Positions 1 through 5,020 of a DNA stretch of 7,494 nt are shown here, piece after piece; the first letter of the stretch is position 1; the number at the start of each line of letters is the position of its first letter. The position numbers and the translations under genes are program-made. The DNA comes from Desulfuromonadaceae bacterium (GTDB taxonomy: Bacteria; Desulfobacterota; Desulfuromonadia; Desulfuromonadales; SZUA-540). The stretch is taken from the NCBI GenBank assembly GCA_003250235.1, contig QKGY01000393.1, forward strand, positions 1-7,494, given 5' to 3'. Below the pieces are notes generated by a model. It was not told the DNA's origin, made no database searches, and saw only the letters and a list, made by a program, of their open reading frames with translations.

Positions 1-389
1 TGACGGAGCCCCCAGCTGAGTTTCCCCCCATCAGCCACTGGGATACCGGCAGTGCCAAGGACAGTGACGAGGAAGTCGTGGTCGCTCACAACTGGGATGA
101 AATCCGCCGCTTCATGTGGAACTATGTCGGCATTGTCCGTTCGACCAAACGCCTCACCCGAGCGCTGCGCCGCATCAAGATGATCCAGGAGGAGATCGCC
201 GACTATTACTGGGACTTCTACATCACTTCGGATCTGATCGAGCTGCGCAATATTGCCACTATCGCCGAACTGATCATCCGCTGCGCCCTCGAGCGACAGG
301 AAAGCCGCGGACTTCATTTCACCATCGACTATCCGGCGGTGGATGACATCCATTGGAAACATGACACCCTTATCCGCAAGGAATTTTAA
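1..389 (+). CDS. nadB: L-aspartate oxidase, C-terminal part (5' end outside window)
   Basis: The reading frame is open from base 3 to the TAA at 387-389 and has no start inside the window, so only the last 128 residues are present. It carries the C-terminal helical domain of the fumarate reductase/succinate dehydrogenase flavoprotein family. The segment HNWDEIRRFMWNYVGIVRS, followed by TKRL and a basic helix, is typical of NadB rather than SdhA/FrdA. The FAD-binding and catalytic parts lie upstream of the window. NadB oxidises L-aspartate to iminoaspartate for NAD synthesis. In anaerobes of this family fumarate can reoxidise the flavin, giving succinate (established for the E. coli enzyme). 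The gene ends 19 bp before the chorismate mutase with no terminator between them, so the two are probably cotranscribed. The GTG at 78 is internal, since conserved NadB sequence continues upstream of it. Confidence 0.93.
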   Translation, partial: TEPPAEFPPISHWDTGSAKDSDEEVVVAHNWDEIRRFMWNYVGIVRSTKRLTRALRRIKMIQEEIADYYWDFYITSDLIELRNIATIAELIIRCALERQESRGLHFTIDYPAVDDIHWKHDTLIRKEF

Positions 390-395
390 CCTCAT

Positions 396-408
396 TTAGG
401 AGAAACCC
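396..408 (+). promoter_or_regulatory. Ribosome binding site fixing the TTG start of the chorismate mutase
   Basis: TAGGAG at 397-402 is followed by a 6-base spacer and then TTG at 409. No ATG or GTG lies at a usable position in this frame. The strong Shine-Dalgarno and the match of the protein start to AroQ families both support initiation at the rare TTG codon. Confidence 0.75.
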
Positions 409-681
409 TTGGATATCGATGCCATCCGGGAAGAGATCAATCGCCTTGACGACGAACTTCTCAAGATTTTCAACCAGAGAGCAGGGCTGGCTCTGCAGAT
501 CGGGGAGATCAAAAAGGAAAAGGGACTTCCCGTCTATGATCCGGAACGGGAAAAACGGATCTTTCTACGCATGAAATCCCTGAATTCGGGCCCTTTGGAA
601 GATGATGCCATCGTTCGACTGTTCGAACGTGTCATCGACGAATCACGACGGCTCGAACGCATCCGAACGAAAGGACTATAA
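409..681 (+). CDS. aroQ: Chorismate mutase, monofunctional AroQ type
   Basis: This 90-residue all-helical protein converts chorismate to prephenate, the branch step to phenylalanine and tyrosine. Aligned by eye to the E. coli P-protein mutase domain, the catalytic residues are in place: Arg7 (Arg11 in E. coli), Arg24 (Arg28), Lys35 (Lys39), Asp44 (Asp48), Arg47 (Arg51), Glu48 (Glu52) and Ser79 (Ser84). The Gln88 position is Glu83, as in yeast-type mutases. The length fits a single AroQ domain with no prephenate dehydratase or DAHP synthase attached. It starts with TTG behind a strong AGGAG. It lies 19 bp after nadB and 3 bp before the DAHP synthase regulatory-domain protein, forming an operon that ends at the 911-939 terminator. 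Its neighbour suggests it may also act as a regulatory partner of a DAHP synthase encoded elsewhere; that is inference. The catalytic assignment is firm. Confidence 0.92.
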   Translation: MDIDAIREEINRLDDELLKIFNQRAGLALQIGEIKKEKGLPVYDPEREKRIFLRMKSLNSGPLEDDAIVRLFERVIDESRRLERIRTKGL

Positions 682-684
682 ACC

Positions 685-891
685 ATGCTCGTTGTCATGA
701 AAAAAGGGGCCACCGAAGAGGAACTCAGCCACATCAAGCAGTTTCTGGTCGACAACGATTTTGATTTCCATCAATCCACCGGAGCCAATCGCATCATCAT
801 CGGCGTCATCGGCGAAACTCGAGATTTCGACGCACGCAAGATCAAAACGCTCCCCGGTGTGCTGGAGGTCTTCAAGATCCCGGAAGAATAA
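685..891 (+). CDS. Stand-alone ferredoxin-like regulatory domain of type I-beta DAHP synthase
   Basis: This 68-residue protein begins MLVVMKKGATEEEL and continues with FHQS, IIIGVIGE and LPGVLEVFKI. This is the pattern and length of the N-terminal ferredoxin-like (beta-alpha-beta-beta-alpha-beta) domain of type I-beta DAHP synthases such as the T. maritima enzyme. By eye it aligns to that domain without gaps through residue 36. His29 and Ser31 fall on the residues that, as I recall, contact the feedback inhibitor tyrosine there. The protein stops exactly where the catalytic barrel would begin, and a terminator follows within 20 bp. AAGGA at 671-675 sits 9 bases before the ATG, and the gap from aroQ is 3 bp. 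It may bind an aromatic amino acid and regulate a separate DAHP synthase or the mutase next door, but this is inference. It could also be a relic of a lost fusion, although the clean ends and good ribosome site argue against decay. Confidence 0.8.
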   Translation: MLVVMKKGATEEELSHIKQFLVDNDFDFHQSTGANRIIIGVIGETRDFDARKIKTLPGVLEVFKIPEE

Positions 892-910
892 CCAAAATCC
901 TGCCACCACA

Positions 911-939
911 GGGCTGTCGGAAACGGCAGCCCTTTTTTT
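911..939 (+). terminator. Intrinsic terminator of the nadB-aroQ-regulatory domain operon
   Basis: The arms GGGCTGTCG (911-919) and CGGCAGCCC (924-932) pair over 9 bp with one G-T wobble around a GAAA tetraloop. They are followed by seven T residues (933-939). The hairpin lies 19 bp after the last stop codon of the plus-strand group. Confidence 0.93.
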
Positions 940-1046
940 ATCCCTCCCTTTTCCATCTTCAGTTCCTTCCAGCCTATCCACGTGACCAATATGACCAAAA
1001 TGCGCAAAATAATTTAAAAACTCTTTAATTCTCAAATATTTACAAT

Positions 1047-1103
1047 AAGGTCTCCACAGTCTACGCTTCACCTAAAAGGTCAGACCAATTTACAAAGGTC
1101 GGA
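1047..1103 (+). repeat. Repeated AAGGTC half-sites, candidate regulator binding sites
   Basis: AAAGGTC(A/G)GA occurs at 1075-1084 and 1094-1103, a 19-bp period. A third AAGGTC lies at 1047-1052. The first and third hexamers are both preceded by TTTACA (1039-1044 and 1089-1094). The copy at 1078-1086 also forms the small palindrome GGTC-A-GACC. The position, 100-150 bp before dcuB, suits binding of the nearby DcuR-like regulator. That link is inference. Confidence 0.4.
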
Positions 1104-1185
1104 TACCCACCCCATATCCGTCACGCCGTACCTGAATCCCATGGCGTCTGAACCGTAAGAGGAAGTTGTCGCACAACCCACACTC

Positions 1186-1199
1186 AAAGGAGAGTAGAC
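1186..1199 (+). promoter_or_regulatory. Ribosome binding site of dcuB
   Basis: AAAGGAG at 1186-1192 is placed 7 bases before the ATG at 1200. It decides this start over the overlapping out-of-frame ORF that begins at 1166. Confidence 0.8.
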
Positions 1200-2525
1200 A
1201 TGTTGTACCTTCAATTCATCTTCCTGCTGATCATGCTGTATCTGGGAAGTCGTTCAGGCGGTATCGGGCTGGGAGTGGTATCCGGCATCGGACTGGCGAT
1301 CGAAGTATTCATTTTCAAAATGCCCCCCACCAGTCCTCCGATTCAGGTCATGCTCATTATCATGGCCGTCGTTACCTGTGCAGCCATTCTCGAAGCAGCG
1401 GGCGGTCTCAAATACATGCTGCAGATTGCCGAGAAAATGCTGCGGTCCAACCCCAAGATGGTCACCATTGTCGGTCCCTTGTGTACCTACACCATGACCC
1501 TCATGCTCGGCACCGGCCATGCCGTTTATTCCATCATGCCGATCATCGGCGATGTTGCCCTTAAAAACGGAATACGTCCGGAACGCCCCATGGCTGCCGC
1601 TTCGGTCGCTTCACAACTGGGGATCACGGCAAGTCCCATATCGGCGGCGGTGGTGTATTACCTATCCCAACTTTCCGGCGTCAGTGACAAAATCACCCTG
1701 ATGTCTATTCTTGCCGTTACCATCCCGGCCACCCTGGTCGGTACTATTGGTATGGCTCTTTACAGCATGCGTCGCGGTGCGGAACTTCAGGACGACCCGG
1801 AATATCAGAGACGACTGGCCGACCCCGTGTGGAGCGAGCGCATCCGCACCACTACGGCAACAACTCTTGGCGAGAAACTCCCCTCATCGGCCCGCAATTC
1901 GGTGTTCATCTTTCTGCTGGCACTGGCTGTCATTGTCGTTATTGCCATGGTCCCCGAAATCCGCACCCTGAAGGTGGGCGAAAAAGCGATTAAGATGGAT
2001 GCCATCATCCAGATGATGATGCTCGCTTTCGGCGGGATTATTCTCTGGTTTACCAAAACCCGCTCCAATACCGTTCCCGAGGGTGTGGTTTTCAAATCCG
2101 GCATGGTCGCAGCCATCGCCATCTTCGGTATCGCCTGGATGAGCGACACCTACTTCCAGTACGCCATGCCGAGCTTCAAATCGGGCATCACCGAGATGGT
2201 CAACCAGTATCCCTGGACGTTCGCCTTCGCCATGTTCGCTGTCTCGGTAGTGATCAACAGTCAGGCCGCCACCTGCCGCATGATGCTCCCCGTCGGGATG
2301 GCTCTGGGGCTCTCCCCGGCCCTGCTGATCGGCATTCTTCCCTCAAGCTACGGTTACTTCTTCATCCCTAACTACCCGTCGGATATCGCTACCGTCAACT
2401 TTGATATCACCGGCACCACGAAAATAGGCAAATACTACTTCAACCACAGCTTCATGCTGCCAGGGTTGGTCGGTGTGGTCACCGCCTGCCTGATCGGTTA
2501 TGCCCTCGCCTCCATGATTCTTTGA
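1200..2525 (+). CDS. dcuB: Anaerobic C4-dicarboxylate transporter, DcuA/DcuB family
   Basis: This 441-residue hydrophobic inner-membrane protein is close in length to E. coli DcuB (446). It matches the family from end to end: the N-terminal LGSRSGGIGLG, the EAAGGLKYMLQIAEKMLR segment, GTGHAVYSIMPIIGDVALKN at about residues 104-123, NGIRPERPMAAASVASQLGI just after, and the C-terminal NYPSDIATV, TGTTKIGKY and NHSFMLPGL. The GHAVYS...RPERPMAA version resembles DcuB more than DcuA. The family exchanges fumarate, malate or aspartate for succinate during fumarate respiration, or takes up dicarboxylates. In Geobacter a DcuB-type protein is the fumarate/succinate exchanger (established knowledge). 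The gene has its own upstream region and terminator, so it is probably transcribed alone. It is convergent with a DcuS/DcuR-like pair, its likely regulator. Confidence 0.93.
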   Translation: MLYLQFIFLLIMLYLGSRSGGIGLGVVSGIGLAIEVFIFKMPPTSPPIQVMLIIMAVVTCAAILEAAGGLKYMLQIAEKMLRSNPKMVTIVGPLCTYTMTLMLGTGHAVYSIMPIIGDVALKNGIRPERPMAAASVASQLGITASPISAAVVYYLSQLSGVSDKITLMSILAVTIPATLVGTIGMALYSMRRGAELQDDPEYQRRLADPVWSERIRTTTATTLGEKLPSSARNSVFIFLLALAVIVVIAMVPEIRTLKVGEKAIKMDAIIQMMMLAFGGIILWFTKTRSNTVPEGVVFKSGMVAAIAIFGIAWMSDTYFQYAMPSFKSGITEMVNQYPWTFAFAMFAVSVVINSQAATCRMMLPVGMALGLSPALLIGILPSSYGYFFIPNYPSDIATVNFDITGTTKIGKYYFNHSFMLPGLVGVVTACLIGYALASMIL

Positions 2526-2550
2526 TCAGAAAGTTGTCCCCACGTACGAA

Positions 2551-2585
2551 AGAGGCTCCCGGAATTTTCCGGGAGCCTCTTTTTT
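2551..2585 (+). terminator. Intrinsic terminator between dcuB and the convergent response regulator
   Basis: A perfect 14-bp inverted repeat, AGAGGCTCCCGGAA (2551-2564) and TTCCGGGAGCCTCT (2567-2580), is followed by a run of T. It lies 25 bp after the dcuB stop. On the minus strand only a short TTT tract follows the stem, so termination of the response regulator transcript here is possible but weaker. No other terminator is seen after that gene. Confidence 0.93.
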
Positions 2586-2620
2586 ATGGAATGATCGACG
2601 GAATACCCGAGCCCTCAGGA

Positions 2621-3307
2621 TTACTGACGAAAGTATTTTCTCTCCGGGCGCCCCACGGTTCCATACACGACATCGGCGCGAAGAAACCCGCGGGAGACGA
2701 GATATTCCAGATAGCGTCGGGCCGTCGACCGGCTGGCGCCAATGCGCAACCCGACCTCCTCCGCGTTCAGGCCCTGCTGATCGGACCCCTCGAAAACCTG
2801 TCGGATTTTCTGCAAAGTCAGAGGATCGATCCCCTTAGGCACCGGTTCTTCCAAACGCAGGCTCTCTTTACCCGAGGCGTGAAGCAGCTGATCCACATCC
2901 TGTTGCTCAAGAATCTGCTGCTCATCCAGTTGCTGTCTGTATTGACGGAACTTCCGCAGCGAGTCCTCGAACCGGCTCAGCACCAGGGGTTTGATGATGT
3001 AGTCGAACGCCCCGCCCCGCTTGGCATCGCGCAAAGCAGCCGCCTCCTTGGCAGCCGTGATCAGAATGATGTCCACCTGACGCCCCTGGCTGCGGAGTTT
3101 CCACAGCAGGTCCATGCCGCTGCCGTCCGGAAAATAGAGATCCAGCAGGATCAGATCAGGTTCGAGAATGTCGGCCATTTCCTCGGCCTGCGGAAGACTG
3201 TTGGCGATCCCTACAACCTCGAAGCCTTCCACCTTTTCCGTGAAGCGCCGATGAAGCTCCGAGATCCTCGCATCATCCTCGACGATCAATACCCTGATGA
3301 CGTGCAT
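2621..3307 (-). CDS. Response regulator, DcuR/CitB (DpiA) type, C4-dicarboxylate sensing system
   Basis: This 228-residue cytoplasmic transcription factor has an N-terminal receiver domain and a C-terminal helix-turn-helix. In the receiver, the acidic pair is Asp11/Asp12, the phosphoacceptor is Asp56 (in LILLDLYFPDGSG), the switch threonine is Thr84 and the conserved lysine is Lys106 (in IIKP). From residue 159 the sequence GIDPLTLQKIRQVF, the recognition region SRSTARRYLEYL (192-203) and the terminal GRPERKYF are typical of the CitB/DcuR/DpiA branch. I place the start at the ATG at 3307, because the receiver begins directly after it. The open frame extends to 3388 but that part overlaps the kinase. 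The kinase stop and this ATG are one base apart (TGA-C-ATG) and no good Shine-Dalgarno is seen, so translational coupling is likely. The probable target is dcuB, which is inferred from position and family. Confidence 0.9.
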   Translation of the reverse strand: MHVIRVLIVEDDARISELHRRFTEKVEGFEVVGIANSLPQAEEMADILEPDLILLDLYFPDGSGMDLLWKLRSQGRQVDIILITAAKEAAALRDAKRGGAFDYIIKPLVLSRFEDSLRKFRQYRQQLDEQQILEQQDVDQLLHASGKESLRLEEPVPKGIDPLTLQKIRQVFEGSDQQGLNAEEVGLRIGASRSTARRYLEYLVSRGFLRADVVYGTVGRPERKYFRQ

Positions 3308-3308
3308 G

Positions 3309-4937
3309 TCAACCCGCTTTCGTTTTTGGAATGATAACCGTAAAAAAGGCACCGCCGAGTTCGCTGCGAGAGACCGTGATCTGCCCACCGAGATCCTCCA
3401 GGTAACGCTTTACCAGGAAAAGCCCTACCCCGCGTTTGCCCTCCCCTTTTGTGGATACCCCCTTCTCGAAGATCAGACCCACTTTGTCGGCATCGACACC
3501 GGGGCCGGCATCCTCGACTTCTAAAATCAGCTCCCGGCCGACATCGGTCATCCACAGCCGCACCGGGCCCGTCGGGTGTTCGCTGTCGCGGATGGCTTCA
3601 AGGGCATTATCGAGAAGATTGCCGAGAATGGAGACGATCTTTTCCTGGGAAACCCAATCGGGGATATCCTTCAGCTGGCTATCCGGTTCGAGGATGAATT
3701 CGATTTTCAGCTCTCTGGCCCGGTTGTACTTGCCAATGATAACACCCGATATGACGGGATGGGGAACCGCCTCGGCGAGAAACTGGATAAGGTCCTGATA
3801 CCCGGTGGATTCCTTCAGAATCAGATCCAGAGCCTCCTGGTAGGCTTCGATCTGGATCAGACCGGCGAGTGTGTGCAGTTTATTGGAATACTCGTGCGCC
3901 TGCACCCGCAGCATTTCGGTATAATCCCGCGTCTGTGCCAGCTCACGGGCCAGGCAGTCCAATTCGTCTTTCAACCGGAAACTGGCAACGATGCCGCGCA
4001 TTTCCCCCTGATGGGAAATCGGCACCATGTTGAAAATGATCTCCTTGTTGTCGATACGATAATCGCGGTCGTATTCTTCCCGTCCGGTGGCGATGACGTC
4101 GTCGATACCAACCTCGGGGAGAACCTCCTGGATCTGCCGGCCGATAATCGGCGAGCCCGGTTCGAGGCCCGTATAACGGTAGGCCGCTTTGTTGACCAGA
4201 CGGATAACGCCTTTTTCGTTGGTTGCCACCACCCCTTCGCGGATCGCCTCAAGAATCGCGCTGCGCTCCCGGTACAAAGAGGTGATCTCAGCGGGTTCGA
4301 GACCAAGAATCGCCCGTTTCACGAACCGGGCGATAAACACGGCACTGAGAAGACCGATAACGATCATCGCCAGAACAAAGACCAGCGGCTTTTGCTGGTG
4401 AACGTGAATCACTTTCTCTACATTGTGTGTCAGGTAGCCGACGGCGATAAAGCCGATGATGGCGCCCGCATCGTCCCGCACCGGAACGATGCCCCGCAAC
4501 GAGGGACCGAGGGTTCCCACGGCGTGGGACACATAGCTTTTCCCTTCTTCAAGAGCGGGACCGATATCGCCACCGACAAACTCCTGGCCTATTTTCGACG
4601 GATCCGGATGCGAAAGCCTCATCCCGAACCGATCCCCGACCACCACATACTCGGCCCCGACACCTCTTCGTACCGACTCGGCGAGGCGTTGAACCTCTCC
4701 GGAGGAATCTCCCTCGACCAAAGCCCTGCGGACAACCGGGTCAAGAGCCAACGTCGTCGCGGTGTCCAAGGCCCTCTTGCCGATCTGCTGGATGAGAACG
4801 TCGCCGATCAGACTGGTGAAAATGGCTCCGCTGACAAAAATCTGCACCAGAACCACAACAGAAACCAGGACCAGCAACTGGTTCTGCAGGGTACGCGGTT
4901 TCTGAAAAAGCCGCTGCGGTTGAATCCTGTTTCCCAT
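3309..4937 (-). CDS. Membrane sensor histidine kinase, DcuS/CitA type
   Basis: This 542-residue protein has TM1 at about 19-43, a periplasmic Cache (CitA/DcuS-type) sensor at about 44-178 and TM2 at about 184-206. A cytoplasmic PAS domain (about 219-325), a SpoB-like dimerisation helix with phosphoacceptor His347 in AHEYSNKLH, and an HATPase domain follow. The HATPase has the N-box NLLDNALEA (439-447), G1 box DAGPGV (475-480) and G2 box GKRGVGLFL (499-507). The sensor pocket shows Arg107, His110 and Phe120, the residues at the same positions in E. coli DcuS, and Arg148 in LGPSLRG. The lysine two residues after that arginine in citrate-specific CitA is Ile150 here, which favours C4-dicarboxylates over citrate. 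The gene is 72 bp after the antiporter and one base before its regulator. The start at 4937 puts a normal short tail before TM1, but the ribosome site is weak. Ligand identity is inference. Confidence 0.92.
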   Translation of the reverse strand: MGNRIQPQRLFQKPRTLQNQLLVLVSVVVLVQIFVSGAIFTSLIGDVLIQQIGKRALDTATTLALDPVVRRALVEGDSSGEVQRLAESVRRGVGAEYVVVGDRFGMRLSHPDPSKIGQEFVGGDIGPALEEGKSYVSHAVGTLGPSLRGIVPVRDDAGAIIGFIAVGYLTHNVEKVIHVHQQKPLVFVLAMIVIGLLSAVFIARFVKRAILGLEPAEITSLYRERSAILEAIREGVVATNEKGVIRLVNKAAYRYTGLEPGSPIIGRQIQEVLPEVGIDDVIATGREEYDRDYRIDNKEIIFNMVPISHQGEMRGIVASFRLKDELDCLARELAQTRDYTEMLRVQAHEYSNKLHTLAGLIQIEAYQEALDLILKESTGYQDLIQFLAEAVPHPVISGVIIGKYNRARELKIEFILEPDSQLKDIPDWVSQEKIVSILGNLLDNALEAIRDSEHPTGPVRLWMTDVGRELILEVEDAGPGVDADKVGLIFEKGVSTKGEGKRGVGLFLVKRYLEDLGGQITVSRSELGGAFFTVIIPKTKAG

Positions 4938-4949
4938 ACGCGTCTCAAT

Positions 4950-4973
4950 CCATCCTGACCGCTCAGGCGATGG
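4950..4973 (-). promoter_or_regulatory. Small hairpin overlapping the likely ribosome site of the sensor kinase
   Basis: In the sense direction the leader contains CCAT-CG-CCTGA, a GCGG loop, then TCAGG-ATGG. This gives a 9-bp stem with a two-base bulge. The only purine-rich ribosome-site candidate, AGGATGG, lies in the 3' arm, 12 bases before the ATG. It may damp translation of the kinase, or be chance. Confidence 0.3.
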
Positions 4974-5002
4974 TTCCTGCCGCCGACGAGGACCGGTTAC
5001 AT

Positions 5003-5020
5003 CGAAGCGTCATCGCTTCG
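5003..5020 (-). repeat. Hairpin across the antiporter stop codon
   Basis: CGAAGCG (5003-5009) and CGCTTCG (5014-5020) form a perfect 7-bp stem with a 4-base loop. The loop holds the TGA stop of the antiporter gene. No T-run follows on the minus strand, so it is not a standard terminator. It could stabilise the 3' end or attenuate readthrough into the kinase gene. Confidence 0.4.

Larger units (their letters stand above)
940..1199 (+). promoter_or_regulatory. Upstream regulatory region of dcuB
   Basis: This 260-bp gene-free stretch separates the terminator from dcuB. It is markedly AT-rich at about 1005-1048. A possible -10 element TACAAT lies at 1041-1046 without a good -35, which would suit an activator-dependent promoter; TTTACA at 1039-1044 or 1089-1094 could instead serve as a -35. 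The hexamer AAGGTC occurs at 1047-1052, 1076-1081 and 1095-1100, and TGACCAA is repeated at 983-989 and 992-998. A short inverted repeat, GTTGT-CGC-ACAAC, occupies 1165-1177. I see no coding sequence in this stretch. The precise promoter is not settled from sequence alone. Confidence 0.5.

Noticed and set aside
892..939. Possible frameshifted DAHP synthase barrel after the 68-residue protein
   Set aside because: A terminator starts 20 bp after the stop, and no barrel-like sequence was recognised in any frame before dcuB.
2522..3334. A 270-codon plus-strand open frame overlapping the dcuB stop and the response regulator
   Set aside because: It contains the terminator and is antisense to a clear receiver/helix-turn-helix gene; no domain is visible.
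3308..3388. Longer response regulator starting at 3388
   Set aside because: The extra 27 residues overlap the kinase gene, precede the receiver fold and resemble no receiver N-terminus.
3576..4958. A 460-codon open frame on the plus strand opposite the sensor kinase
   Set aside because: It lies fully antisense to a kinase with intact motifs, has no recognisable domain, and its composition is that of a reverse-complement shadow.
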